Assembly: GCA_948474755.1 (NCBI GenBank)
Contig: CAOLHI010000076.1
Span: 744,001-808,000 of the forward strand
DNA from: Ctenosaura bakeri
Taxonomy: Eukaryota; Chordata; Lepidosauria; Squamata; Iguanidae
Direction of reading: 5' to 3'
Length of the DNA: 64,000 nucleotides
This document shows, one piece after another, positions 10,379 through 22,734 of this stretch. The notes under the pieces were generated by a model. It had not been told where the DNA came from. It worked only from the letters and a program-made list of their open reading frames with translations, and did not search any database. Each line of letters begins with the position of its first letter. Position 1 is the stretch's first letter. A program made the position numbers and the translations under genes.

Positions 10379-13051
10379 TAAAATGGGCCCGAGGGGCCCA
10401 AAACATAGTGAAAATTGCCCCCCCCAGAGGTAATTGGGGGAATTTGTTTGTTTAAAAGATTCCATATATAATGAGCCAGCTTGGTGGACCCTCTGTCTGC
10501 TTGGTGGGGCCCCTGGGTCTGGGGCTTTTCACAGATTCCACCGCTTCAGAATAGAATATTATAGGATTCCTTTTAAGTCACCTTCTAAATCACCATGACT
10601 CATGTGAAATTGGGTCTTATGTTTAGTTCACTTAGTCTGGATCCAATGCTAACAATTTAAAGTGGAATATGATGGATTAATCTGGAACTGGGTAGTGGTG
10701 TCATCAGTGATTATAGATGATGGATGGGATGCTTATATATGTCTGAGTCACCAAGACCAATAGACATCATGACTCAACTAGATGGGATGGATATATGTTA
10801 CTGAACTCTTTTAGTAAAGAGATCTGGATTTGGAATCCAAGATCCAAATTACCAAGACAACAGGCCATCTGTATCTCACCTAAAGTCATGGGTATTTATT
10901 TCAGAGAATAGGATAGGTATAGTGCCATATGGGGTAGCTGTCATTGCTCCATAACCTTCAACTGACTAACAGGCATTCTTCCATAGCTAGCTACTTCTAA
11001 TTACAATATAAAAATATTTGTAATGGGTCTTCATATATGGGAGCTGTTAATTTTTTAAAAAAATGCATGAAAGTCCACAGATTCATCAATTTAGGTAATG
11101 GCAAGGGTATCAAGAAAAACCAGTGGCAAGTATGCTTCTCAAGTAGTTTATGAATTCCTATCCTTTCCAAATTCTCCATTCCCCTCTCTTCAAAGGGCAA
11201 TGTAATCATATCCCTTGATCACCGGAAGCTGTTGCCATTTTTAGCTGTGTTGGCTTTATCTCATCTTCACTACTTATTAAGTGTGACGGACACTTCTTGT
11301 CAGGGATGTAGATGTCATTCAGGCCGGGGGGGGGGGTCAGAGATGACTGAGCTTTTCCATTCCACAGTCACAAAAAGTACAAAGAAATCATATTGTTGCA
11401 CTCTTCAAAGTTAAATGCCAACCAAGGGTGGAGGGGCAGCAATAATCGGAGTTGGGGAATTAATGTATGTCCATCCAACATTTTTTTTCTCGTAGTATGC
11501 ACTTGCAAGCTTTGAAAGTCCTGTTTAAGTATCTCTTTTTAAAAGATAAATACCTATTAAGTAATGTATATGCACAAGCTGAAATGTTAAATGGTTTGTT
11601 GAAACCTATTAGAATACACAAGATGATAAACATAAATTATAGCTAATATACTGCACCAGTGATTTTTAAACATAAAAATTACTGACACTGTAAAAACACA
11701 CTTGAGTCATCGTCGCAGCATAATAGCACTAATCCATGTTTATCCAACCATGCACTTTTCAAAAACAACACAAACCTCTAATAAATGCTTTGGCTTCACC
11801 TTGACAACTTATATGGGTTATTGCCTCGTTCATGCCTGGATAACCATGTGTTATGACTTAAATGTTCTTTAATATCAATTTATGCCTTGAAGAAAAAAGA
11901 TTGAATAACACAGTGTACATATGGTTCAATTTATTACAGCAAAACAATCATTTTACTTGGGAAGATATTTTCTCCTGGTACATATCACAGAAATCTTATT
12001 CATAGAGCTCCCAATAAACCAGATTTTTTATGTCACAATAAATGAAACGAAGGCAGCTAATTGTTCCTAAGATTCTAAATAGATGGGTCTAGTTAGCTTT
12101 CTTGTCAATCAAGAAATAAATTCCTTTAACACTTGTAGTTCTGGACTCTAATGTCTCTAATTGGATTTTACACTACCTGATTAACAATGTAGTTCATAGA
12201 CTATTGTTTCTTTAAAAAAAAATAAGTAGAAGAGGAAATTGTAGGTTGTCAGAATTACAGGAAAAGCTAGTGGGTATGGTATTGAGTAATTTAATGTTTT
12301 CACAACAGCAAACTGTAAAGGCCCAATCCAACAAGCTTTCCTTCTGAAAGTTTATTGTGTCTCAGTGAAACCAATAAAACAAACTAGTAAAATACTGACA
12401 CATATTATTATTCTTAATATCTGCAATTAAAAAATGTAAATTTCAAGGCACAAAATCATACTCAAAAAAGAAAAGACCAGGACACTTCTCTTTCTGAAGC
12501 ATGAAGTTCCTTCATTTGTATGTTCCTCACTAGTATATCTTTGTACTACAACAATATAATCTATGTCTCTCTTTTTAATTAACTTAGCACTTTTTGACAT
12601 GATAGTGAAAAAATCTTTACAGACAAGAAAAAAAAATCCAAGCAAGCGTGTCCGTGCTAGTTGTAAGGATGCCTTTGGTGATGTAACCACTGCTTATAAG
12701 GGTGAAACTATGGCTGCATGCTGTTCTAAAAGCCATTATTACAGAACTTAAAGAACATTCCCATTGCTGAGAAGCAATTGTTATTGTTCTTGTGTTCTGG
12801 CCAGAATCCTGTACCAGTACATAGTTAACTAAGTAGCCTCTCCTGGACTAAACCCCATCCCCACATCCAGACAGAAATATCATTCACCCACTTTCCAATC
12901 ACTGAAAGAATGGACCTGCTTGTTCCCATGCAGCTGATGCCCAGTAAAGTAGGTTGAGGAGGGAGCTACAATCATGGCAATAGTGTCACAACCATGCCTA
13001 AATAGTGATGATGAATATGAAACAAATGAATAAATCTAGGTAACTGTTTTG
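10379..13051. other. No recognisable feature
   Basis: Long AT-rich region with a C-run near 10420 and a G-run near 11324-11333. ORFs (for example 12427-12690 minus) have no recognisable domains. I see no SINE or LINE landmark. Confidence 0.45.
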
Positions 13052-13053
13052 TA

Positions 13054-13274
13054 CAGTGTGACTGCCATATATGCAGGGGTTCCATTCCAGGAACCCACAT
13101 ATAAAAAAAAAAATACAAGTGTTATGTCCCATTGTAGTCAATGGATGCCATGTGTGCACCCCCGTGGCAGTGTGGGCACGTACCCGTTGCTTTCATTGAC
13201 AATAATGGGATGTGATACTTCCATATGTCCTTGCATTTGTGCATGTGGAAATTGTGCTAGAACAGGGTGTACTG
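13054..13274. mobile_element. Pogo/Tigger-like MITE (TA target)
   Basis: It begins CAGTGTGACTGCC and ends GGGTGTACTG, with TA on both sides (13052-13053 and 13275-13276). The interior 'gcaggggttccattccaggaaccc' motif is of the kind seen in pogo/Tigger-type elements and resembles the element at 61764-62177. There is no transposase ORF. Confidence 0.65.
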
Positions 13275-13290
13275 TATTTGCGGTCACTTT

Positions 13291-13500
13291 GTTGTTTTGT
13301 GCCTTCAAGTAGTTTTTGATCTATGGAGATCCTTATCATGGGATTTTTGTGACAAGATTTGTTCAAGATTTGCCTTCCTCTGACACTGAGAGAGTGTGAC
13401 TTGCCCAAGGTCACCCAATGGGTTTCCATGGCCAAACAGGGATTCATACCCTGGTCTCCAGAGTCATAGTCCAGTGCTCAAACTGCTATACCAAGCTGGG
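13291..13500 (-). mobile_element. Sauria-type SINE (tRNA head, Bov-B-like tail)
   Basis: Near full length on the minus strand. The tRNA-derived head lies at about 13420-13500, with B-box-like 'gggattcataccctgg' in plus orientation. The conserved body 'gtgacttgcccaaggtcaccca' and a tail with the reverse complement of 'acttgaaggcac' plus 'acaacaac' begin at 13291. The body is diverged. The head is not a functional tRNA gene. Confidence 0.85.
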
Positions 13501-13519
13501 ATCTCAACATTTTAAGAAA

Positions 13520-13660
13520 AGGCATTTAGAATTCTCAGCCACAGAGCTCTTGGGCCTCATCAAAGTACAAACCCCAGGATTCCATAGGGTGCAACCATGA
13601 CAGTTAAAGTGGAATCACAGTGCTACAATATTGTAGAGTGAAAGATCCCAAGCTTCTGGA
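13520..13660. mobile_element. Family C-related fragment
   Basis: It shares 'aaccccaggattccatagg' and the following 'gtggaatcacagtgctac' layout with family C elements (compare 17942-18141). The left end and the terminal GGCC are missing or unreadable. Confidence 0.45.
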
Positions 13661-13899
13661 TGATTCTGTAGTCAACTGTTCTTAAGTTTTCTAGGCTACT
13701 TACTAACACAACATCCATTTCTCCAGTCTAGGTGAGAACAACTGAAGCTACCCATGACTATAATATTTTCTCACTGGTGTGTCTTCTTAATTTAATTCTC
13801 ACTCTTAAGATCATACTGAGCCTTATGAACATGTTGCCAGAACTAATTGACTTTTAGTGGAAAAGCCTAATCCTTTGAAGCTTGGTGGAAAAGCCTACC

Positions 13900-14551
13900 A
13901 TATATACCTGTATATAAGTCAACCTTATGTATAAGTCAAGGACAAGTTTTGGGGCCACAATTATGGATTTTGATATGACTCATGAATAAGTCAGGGGTCC
14001 ACTAGCTCAGGGGGCCAGCCAAACTTGGCCATCACTGCCACCATTTTCTTGCTTATGCACTTAGAAAGGGTCTTTGCCACTCTATTCAGAGAAAAGGGAT
14101 TTTTTTTTTACAAAATAAAAGTCAAGATACAGTATTAACTCTTATCAAAAAAGGAACCATCCCCTTCTCTGAGTAGAGTGGCAAAATGTGAGAGCTTAGT
14201 CCATCCCAGGAGAACTTAAAAGAAGCACTAACCTGCTCTACTCTCTTGGTGCTCTTTGAGGGGAAGTGCCAAAGAGCCACTCCCACTGTCTTTTTCCCAT
14301 CGAGGCATTCAAAAAGGCCAGAAGCAGCACTGCAGTGGAGAGAGTAGAGGAGGGTATTGCTTCTTTTAGGTTCTCCCAGTATGGACTAAGCTCTCATCTT
14401 TCACCACTCTACTCAGAAAAGGGGATAATTCCCTTTTTTGATAAGAGTTAAGGTACAGTATTTACATTGATCCATGGGTAAATCAACCTGTGTTTTGGTG
14501 GTCAATTTTTTGACTAAAATTTCTAGACACACAAATGAGTATATACAATAA
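13900..14551. mobile_element. DNA element with 'tataagtc' ends and internal foldback
   Basis: The left end (tatatacctgtatataagtc, about 13902) and right end (the reverse complement of tatatactcattt, near 14548) form imperfect inverted repeats. The interior holds a long inverted repeat: about 14122-14250 matches the reverse complement of about 14330-14463, with landmarks 'atggactaagctctca' and 'ttttttgataagagttaa'. The right end abuts the SINE at 14552. The superfamily is not assigned. Confidence 0.6.
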
Positions 14552-14680
14552 TCCTCTGATGCCAAAAGAGTGTGACTTGCCTTGAGGTCACTCACTGGGT
14601 TTCCATGACTGAGGGAGGATTCAAATCCTGGTCTCCAGAGTCATGGTCCCACACTCAAACCACTACACTATGCTGGCTCT
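14552..14680 (-). mobile_element. Sauria-type SINE, 3'-truncated
   Basis: On the minus strand it carries the tRNA-like head ('agccagcatagtgtagtggt' at the right edge) and body up to the 'gtgacttgcc' block. The tail is missing, cut at the junction with the preceding DNA element. That suggests the DNA element inserted into it or a deletion joined the two. Confidence 0.8.
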
Positions 14681-15481
14681 CACAATTGCTACTGAATCAC
14701 AATTGTGACATTATCACCACAATCACTATTGCCAGATCTACTTGACAGTGCATCAGCTGCATGGGAAGGAGGTCCATGCCGCTGGTGATCTGAGTGTGGG
14801 CGAATGATGCTTCTGCCATGTTGAGGGGTGGCTGGGCCAGGAAAGGTTACTTAATTAAGTATACTGACATAGCTGATATAGGATTCCAGCAATCATGATA
14901 ATCAAGACCTGTTTGAATCATTTGTCTTGGGGGCAGGGAATGGTTCAACAATTTTCAGGCAGACCCCAAAAATCAAAACAACAACATTTTTATGTGTTGT
15001 TCTAATACAAACCAATCTTGTATCCTATTGGATCTATTGACACTGTACTACTACTCTGCAATCTATATACTACAAGTGAGAACAACATAACCCATTTGAG
15101 TCCAGTGGGACTTCTTGTCTTGATCTCAATGAGAGTTACTTCTAAGCAGATATGTGAAGGAGAGCAGTTTTAATCTATTAATTTATATGTGTAAATTATT
15201 GAGCTATATTTTTATGCCTGCTATAGGTATTAGCTCTTCCTGTCTCTAGATCTAAGATTGACAGGGGTCTGTCTCTCTGTCTAGTTATTTGTCTAGTTTA
15301 GGGATTTATAAGCTGCTCTCCAAACAATTTTTTGCTGCCACAAAATGAGAAAGCAGAATTATAATAATATGCAGAACATATTACAAAATGTTACAAGATG
15401 GAAGTATTCTAAGTATACTGTTCCCCTCATTCAACCCTCTTTATGACACACTGTTCCATTGTCTTCACACTGGTTATCCAC
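14681..15481. other. No recognisable feature
   Basis: AT-rich sequence with no defendable repeat landmark and no ORF of interest. Confidence 0.4.
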
Positions 15482-15560
15482 TATATATATATATATATAT
15501 ATATGCACACACACACACACATATATACATATATATATATACATACATACATACATATAT
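15482..15560. repeat. Compound microsatellite (TA)n(CA)n(TA)n(CATA)n
   Basis: TA, CA, TA and CATA tracts follow one another. The ORF across it (IYIYIY-rich) is a low-complexity artefact. Confidence 0.95.
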
Positions 15561-15861
15561 TAGTTGGAAGATCATGGTTACTGAGCAAGCTCACTCCTCG
15601 TTGGGCTGTTCTGTGTCCCTCCCAGCCAGTTCTGTGATTCCTCTGAGACCTGCTGTTACCTCCCCTGGTTCATGGGAAGGGTCATTTTGGCTAATAGTAC
15701 TTCAGGCTGAAAACAGAATAGAAGTAAGTATAGAAGATGTGATCATAATACTTAACAATAATGTTTAGGATGCCTTTAATTTTCTGTTTAGGATGCCTTT
15801 AAATATCAGTAACACAATTTGGAGGGTGCTATTGTACTTACAAGATGGTTTAAATACCCTA
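15561..15861. other. No recognisable feature
   Basis: Contains a small direct duplication (GTTTAGGATGCCTTTAA near 15762 and 15786) and a repeated 'aaagtgcctcat' at the edge of the following SINE (15861 and 15880). Confidence 0.5.
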
Positions 15862-16102
15862 AAGTGCCTCATCAAAGTAAAGTGCCTCATCTGATCTTGA
15901 AAGCTAAGGAGGGTCAACCCTGGTTAGTACTTGTTGACAGTTAGTACACTGTCAGTGAATACCAGGTGCTGTAGGCTATATTTCAGAGGAAGGAACTGGC
16001 AAAACCACCTCTGAATATTTGTTGCTTCAGAGAACCCCATGAAGTTCATGGGATCACCATAAGTGAAGAGGTGACTTGAAGGCACATACACAAACACATA
16101 TA
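15862..16102 (+). mobile_element. 5S rRNA-derived SINE (5S-Sauria type)
   Basis: The head at about 15882-15975 is a diverged 5S rRNA relative, with 'ctgatcttgaaagctaagg', 'ctggttagtacttg' and 'aataccaggtgctgtagg', the 5S internal promoter region. The body and tail follow, ending in 'ggatcaccataagt' and 'acttgaaggcac', the Bov-B-like tail shared with the tRNA-headed SINEs here. Internal rearrangement of the head excludes a functional 5S gene. Confidence 0.85.
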
Positions 16103-17941
16103 CTGATTCTGGACTTCCTAGGTGCATCTCACTATCCATGTGGGAATAGAATGTTGGACAAATTAATTAATTGGTCCCAAACTTCTTAGCAAAAAGACTT
16201 GTCCATAAAACAATTAACCAATGGAAACAATCTCACAAGACCAATATAATAATACAGATGCAAAGTTGCCTTCAGTGGAGGACACTTGCTGTTGCCTTTA
16301 TGCCCCCAAACCTCCTACAGCTACAGCCCTTTGCAAGTCAATGGAGTAATATCTTCCTAGCATTTTTTTTCTGTTAAATTGTTTTCTCAACGCTGATAAA
16401 TAAAACATGAAAGTATATGGAAAAAGTCACTGTTCCAGATTATATACTTTGAGGTAAAAATTAATAGCCAGATACTGAACTCTTGAAAATAAGGGGTTAT
16501 AATGGAAAAAATGATGTAGCTCTAATTACAATACTAGAGCATCATAAGAAAAAAATTACTGTTCCATACCATATAATGAACTAAGGTTTCAAATTCTTTT
16601 GAGCAGCTGGGAAGGTTGTGTGATAGATACAAGACAGTCTATACTGCCAGCTTGCCCCATTCCTCCTCCAAAATTTAATTATAACATATTCAACTAAAAA
16701 TGAAAAAGAACACTAACTATAGACAACAGTTCTTCAAGCCATAACTATGAAATGAGACAGCACCATATGATTAGCAAAGTAGAGCTAAGACCAACAGAAG
16801 ATTAATTGTGGCTGGTAGAGGTGGAAGTTTTTCATTCTGCCTAGATCTTAGGGCTGATAATAGGGGTCAATGATCTAAGCCAGTGATTATTCAATAGCTT
16901 GGAAACAGCTCAGTGGACATGTTACTTTAAGATACTGTTACTTCCTCCTGATTTTACCAAGTAGTGAGAAATACCAGTGATAGCACCATTCAGGTTTAAT
17001 TTCTTTGAAAAAAGGAAGAACTGCCCAGTTAGATCTCAGATCTTACTCTCTGTTACTTACTCACTCTCTCTGTTCTGTGTCTTTCTTTGTTAAAAAGAGA
17101 GAGAGAGAACTGATTGTTTTTTCCCATAGGCCAGCTGAAGACATTTTAATGACTAGTCAAATGAGCTCATGGCTTCCCTTCCCATTCTACGTGCAGATGA
17201 TTACTGGAATGACAGCTGAGTTTTACTTCTTTACTGGTGAATCTGGGGGCAAGAGATACAGGCTACATGACACACACACAACTCTGTCCTCCAACTGAGA
17301 GGGGTGAGTAAGGACTCAGGAAAGTTGCTGCCACTTGCCCTCCTCCATGGCTGGGATTCTTTACTCATGGAAGCTGCCTCTAACCCTGAATTGTGCTGGC
17401 CTTAATTGGGAAAAAATAGATCTCCCAAGCTCTTATACTCAAGAGAGATCTTCAGATATCAAGAGCAGTACCATATACTACAAACAGCTTCACGACAAGG
17501 ATGGGAATTGTGTAGCCACAACATTCCCATCGCTGCATATGTTGTTGGACTGCAACATACCCCAGAGCCATAGTTTACAATGCCAATGGTGAGAAATCCT
17601 GGGAGTTGCAGTTCCACAACATCTGGAGGGATGAACAATTTCTACCTCTCTTATACAGATTCCAGTCTCTTTTTTTAAACCTATAGAAAGGAAGATCCTT
17701 ATCTACCTTCTTCAGATTGTTCCATTCCAACCACTATTGGATGCTATCTACAAGAAGATCTCTTTGGTTACTTGTCAGATAAGCATGAATAAGAACTGTG
17801 TATTACACTGTTCTTCTGTAGCTTCCATTCATACCAATGATATGCTTGCATGGATTGAGCCCATAGGGATAAATAGAGCTCTTCCACAGCTCATTATATC
17901 TATCAGTGATATACCTGCATGGAATTAGCTCAGAGACTTAG
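16103..17941. other. No recognisable feature; one short repeat remnant
   Basis: Mostly unique-looking AT-rich sequence with a GA-run at 17094-17108. Around 17545-17640 there is a degraded segment with 'cctgggagttgcagttccacaacatctgg' wording, split here by unclear ends, that is common in reptile DNA repeats. It cannot be assigned. Confidence 0.35.
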
Positions 17942-18141
17942 AGCCTTTCCACCCTACACTGTTATAGTGCTATTATTCCACTTTCAACATCCTGAGGAAT
18001 CTTGGCATTTGTAGTTTACTGAGGCCAAAGAGCTTTCTGGCTGAGAATTCTAAATGCCCCTCCTGAAACTGCAAACCCCAGGATTCCATACGGTGTTGAA
18101 AGTAGAATAATAGCACTATAACAGTGTAGTGCCGAAAGGCC
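17942..18141. mobile_element. Family C GGCC-ended MITE
   Basis: About 200 bp. The left end AGCCTTTCC and right end GAAAGGCC are near-inverted repeats. Subterminal 'cactgttatagtgctatt' and its inverse 'aatagcactataacagtg' extend the pairing, and 'tccactttcaacat' pairs with 'gttgaaagta'. The termini are diverged and the 3-bp target duplication is unclear. Confidence 0.75.
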
Positions 18142-18704
18142 ATTAGATGGCCTCAAACTCCCAGATTGTACAGAGGACTGCAGCTGTAGAAATTTAGCCA
18201 TTGCTCTAAAGCTTAACCTAATGTTTAAGCCTACTTTTCCCAGGTTCATGACAGATTTGTTCCTTGCCAAAGAATTCTATTCTTGATAGCACTCCTTCAC
18301 TGCAGTCACAAACTATGCATGTCTTTTAACGTGCAGTTTGGTTCTCAATCTGCTTTTCTAGCATTTAAATCTGTTGCTTTATCTGTTGCTTTATCCCACA
18401 GAGATCACAAGATAAAGAATTATTCTCAGTCTTCCTTCTAAATATTTGAAAAGTAAATTGATCCATCCTCCCTTTAGCCTAATGGCTAAGCATTATGCCC
18501 GAAGATCAAACAATAACACAGCCAGCTGATTTTTGTTCACACTGGTTTGTGTTCATCACTGCACAGGAAACTGCTTCAGAGGTCTGAATTTTTAAGTGCT
18601 TCAAAAACAAGGTAAACAATGGAAATATGACAGCTTTATTTGAGGGAATATACAAGATGGCAAACACATAAATGGCTTAGCTGAACTGCCTTGAGGAAGA
18701 TGTA
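18142..18704. other. No recognisable feature
   Basis: Contains only a 13-bp direct duplication (TGTTGCTTTATC, near 18371 and 18384). Confidence 0.4.
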
Positions 18705-19160
18705 GGCCATTTCCACACGGGGCGAGGGAATCGACCCGTGATGCTACTCACCGGACTTTTGGGTTCCCCAGTCCAGTCCATGCTTCTTCAGAGGAGTGCG
18801 TGGCTGCCGCTCCGTACTGTTCCGGGGACCAAAATGGCAGCTTCTGGTTGGTCGAGAGCCTCAACCAACTGCTGAAGCTCGCCAGCCTAAAGCCTGCCCC
18901 CAGCAGATCGCAGGCTCGCACCAATGCAAGCCTGCGAATCTGCATAAGGGAGCAGGCTCGCAGTTGCGCGCTCCATGCTTTTGAAAGGCCTGTTTTTAGC
19001 GGTCTTTGAAAAGCACACGGGACAACCACTTGGGGTCATTCCGGAGCAGGCTGGGGTGTGGGTCTAAGTTAAGTAGACCCGACCCAGTCCACTCCCAGGT
19101 GCAGACGTCCTCCCTGGAGGACGCTCTGCCCCGTATTAAAAACCCCGTGTGGAAACTGCG
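18705..19160 (-). mobile_element. Family B GGCC-ended DNA element
   Basis: It starts GGCCATTTCCACACGG, and the right end CCGTGTGGAAACTGCG is a mutated inverse. It is about 456 bp and reverse-oriented relative to the copies at 35021 and 60988. It shares two internal palindromes (18976-19015 and 19106-19123) with those copies, and minus-strand CCGGTGAGTAGC at 18743-18754 lies near the end. Flanks GTA and AAC do not show a target duplication, so the right boundary is uncertain. No transposase. Confidence 0.8.
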
Positions 19161-20110
19161 AACAATACCGCCGTCCTCATCATGGCACTTTCCCAATGTG
19201 TATTCCAGCTCCCACAAACACCCATCACCTTAGCCGTAAGACAAGTGCGCTAGGAATATGAGTTGGTGAAAACTCTATTTCTAGTTGAAACTAGATTCTT
19301 CGTAGAATATAAAGTCACATGTTTGATAAATATGGAGGAAAGCATGATATTAAATAAATAAATAAATAGTGAGCTAATACAATTCTGTAGGTCTGTTTCT
19401 TGCAGCAGGAACAATGGCAGCAAAGTGTCTCTTTTTCTTCTTGCTGTCCTAATGATTTTATCTCATCCTTGAGATGATTCCCTCTAGTGATTCTTGTAAG
19501 GAAACAAGCTACCTGATCCTTTAATCCTACTAACATTTTAAAAAAAGAGATCCAAATTAGTTTTGTTCATACCAGATGTTCACTGTGCAACTGGGTATAG
19601 TACCCTAGAGGTTGAAATAGAAAACAGGTAAATTCTACTTTCCCCCTTTGGAAAGCTGCATTACTTAGAGAATTGGATGTTTAAAGAAAAGTTCATTTAT
19701 TGTCACTGTATGCGATTCCTGCTTCCCCAGTTATGCAAGTAAATAACTAGGTAGTCACATATACTCCACAAGTTAGGCATGGTTGATTCCCAGCTCTCAG
19801 CTTCCCATCACAGCACTGATGAAATGAGATACTCTCAAATAAACCACCATGAATTCCTTTAGGGAAAGGCAGAATGTTGAAACTTTACTTTTTGGACTAT
19901 AACTCCCAGCACCCCTAGGTGGCCTGACTACTGAAAGAATAGGTCATAAAAGTCCAGAGCTTGGAAAAGTTACTTTTTAAACTACATTTTCCATAATGCT
20001 GCCACCACCAAAGCTGATTGCCATGCTGGCTGGAGAATTCTGGAAGTTGTAGGGCAACAATATTCAGATTTTAAGATTCTGGGAAAACCTGGATAAAAAT
20101 GGGATAATAG
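19161..20110. other. No recognisable feature; short (TAAA)n
   Basis: A TAAA run lies at about 19350-19367. At about 19890-20050 two inverted segments ('ctataactcccagcaccc' and 'ttctggaagttgtaggg') suggest the ends of a small degraded repeat. Nothing else. Confidence 0.4.
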
Positions 20111-20889
20111 AGTCATACAGTCATAGAATCATAGAGTTGGAGGAGAACACAGGGGTCATCCAGTCCAACCCCCTGCTATGCAGGAACACATATCAAACCT
20201 CTCCCAACAGATGGCCATCCAGCCTCTGCTTAAAAACCTCCAAAGAAGGAGACTCCACCATACTCTGAGGCCGCATATTCCACTGCTGAACAGCTCTGAA
20301 CATCAGGAAGTTCTTCCTGAGGTTTAAGCGGAATCTCTTTTCCTGCAGGCTGAATCCATTGCTCCTTGTCCTAGTCTCTGGAGCAGTGGAAAACACGCTC
20401 GCTCCCTCCTCAACATGACATCCCTTCAAATATTTAAATATGGCTATCATGTCCCCTCTTAACTTTCTTTTCTGTAGACTATACATACCCAGCTCCCTAA
20501 GACACTCCTCATAAGGCATGACTTCCAGACCCTTCACCATTTTGGTCACCCTCCTCTCCACGCTCCATCTTGTCAATATCCTTCCTGAAATGAGATGCCC
20601 AGAACTAGACACAGTATCCAAATGAAGTCTAACCAAAGAAGAGTAGAATGGCATTATTACTTCCCTTGATCTAGACACCATACTTCTATTGATGCAACCA
20701 AGAATCACATTGGCTTTTTGGCTGCCATATCACACTGCTGACTCGTGTTCAGCTTGTGGTCCCCCAAGACTCCCACATCTCTTTCACATGTACTGTTATC
20801 CAGCCACGTGTCCCCTATCTTATATTTGTGCATTCCATTTTTTTCTGCCTAAGTGCAAAACTTTACATTTCTTTCTGTTGAAATTCATA
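20111..20889 (-). mobile_element. CR1 LINE, 3' part of ORF2 and 3' end
   Basis: A 5'-truncated CR1 retrotransposon. The minus strand carries an open 171-codon segment (20193-20708) corresponding to the C-terminal end of the CR1 reverse transcriptase/endonuclease polyprotein. Recognisable stretches are LRELGMYSLQKRKLRGDMIA, IFKYLKG and VESPSLEVFKQRLDGHL. Coding homology continues upstream to about 20889. The short 3' UTR ends in CR1-type octamer repeats (ATTCTATGA-like, about 20112-20130 on the plus strand as tcatagaatcatagag). The open frame suggests moderate age, but it has no 5' half and cannot be active. Confidence 0.9.
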
Positions 20890-22734
20890 AATACACAAAG
20901 GTTGCATATCTTGTTTGGCTGGAAAGTTGGCACAAGGTTAATTGTTCTTACACACTGGGATGTTGTGAAAAGGCATCTGAGTACAGCTAGAATGGGAACT
21001 AAAGCACATTAAGAGTAATATCAATGGGATGCAATTCAGTGGAAGTACTTGAAGGATCGCCCAGATCCATATGAATCTGCCCAGACATGGAGATCAAACA
21101 CTAAGGTCCTGGTTCTAGCACAGCTTGTTAGAAATGCCTTACAAACGATGACATATGCAGTCTTGTACCCTTTTGGTAAAGACCTTATTAATCATGCTGA
21201 AAATAATACATAATGTCATTTAATTTTTCAGTTCAACAAATAACATTTATTTGAAATTTTTATTTGAGCTCATTTGGTATAATATTTGTTGGCCATTTTT
21301 CTATTTTTGAGAATTTCAAATTCTTTAAAAATAACATGCTAGTAACATTTTACTATTAAAAAAACTCATAACATCTCAAGTGTCATCTAATAAGACTTTT
21401 TTTAAAAAAAAAATGGCAATGAACCCCAATTTCTCACTTTTAAAAAATAACAAGTCCTGAACACAAATTAAGTTTCAAAAATCTAAATGTTCATGACTCC
21501 AACTGTCTAGCAGGGTCAATAGATACTCTTTTTTTTTTTAGTCAGAAGTGAATGGAATTTGCAGGCACGGTTGTCTGTAAGGACCCTGAGATCCTGAAGC
21601 CAAACACCTGCTGACATTTGTGAGCTCCCCATCTTCAAAGTCTGATTTTTAAATAATTAATATTTCATAAGGATAGGTACTGAAATTTCTGAGAAAAGAT
21701 AGTCCTTAAAAATCGGGGGTGGAGTGTGATTTGTTTCCCCCCCTCCATTTTGGGGAGTTAAAGACATTTTTGTGAAAATATAATATGTCATAAAGAGTTG
21801 TCCCTAGAAAAGAAACCTGAAAACATTCAGACAGATTGGAATGGGGCTATATACTGTAGTTTATTTACAAGCCGTATGAAGGCAATATGCTTTGATGGCA
21901 ATGTATATGCAGCAAGAATAGTGTACATGTCAAAATACTTGGGAGGTTTACTTGCCTAACTTGAGCCTGGAGAAAGACAAAGGCATTGTGTAAAGTGGTG
22001 ACAGCAGAGAACGGAGATGAAGAGCAAAAGTGGAGAGGCAGCAGGAATAGTGTTGTACTGTCAGGACTATCATAGGCTGGGAGATTTCAGTGCTAAAACC
22101 TGAGAGCTAGGGGCAACTCCTTGCGATATCCAAGGCAATAGGTCCTGAAGAACTTACAAGAGTGATGTTACAAGGGGCAGTTCTTGGTGATATCATTAAG
22201 TGTGATGTATTAAGCACTGAACCCACTTGCACACATTATGCCATTCAAATAGAAAAAAGATCACATCTAACAAATGAAGAAAATTTATACACACATTTTT
22301 CAAGGTGGCATTCTCATGCAGAGATTCTTCCTCCTTGCCCATTGCACTGGAAAGGAGGGTCCAAGCCCTGTGATCTGGGAACCCTAAGTAGGAATTTTCA
22401 AGCCCAAGCAAGACTTAAAGCTGAGTCAACAGAATGATGATACCATGCACCAGGCCCTGATGTTTCTTTATTGTGGCAGTGGGTGGGCAGACAGAGACAA
22501 GGGTAAAGAAACAAATGTGCACCATTATCATCAAATCTGTAAGTCCTCGTTAGATAGCAACACTCTTGCCAAGCAGACATGCCTTCCTCTGATGGTGAAC
22601 AGGAATATCGTAGTAACCAGAAGAAGGTGAGTGGTTGGCTCAACTAGATTGGTTGTGCTCTGCAGCAGGAAGCAGAGGAAGCAGAGAGAACAGGGCAACT
22701 GCTGATTACGGCTGGCAAGATGGTAGAGTGAGGA
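20890..22734. other. No recognisable feature
   Basis: AT-rich, with poly-T near 21530 and an A/T run near 21395-21410. Several short ORFs without domains. Nothing else defensible. Confidence 0.4.

Noticed and set aside
15388..15768. 126-codon ORF with IYIYIY and HTHTH runs
   Set aside because: Low-complexity translation of a compound microsatellite.
15882..15975. Possible 5S rRNA gene
   Set aside because: Internally rearranged, and continues into a SINE body with a Bov-B-like tail.
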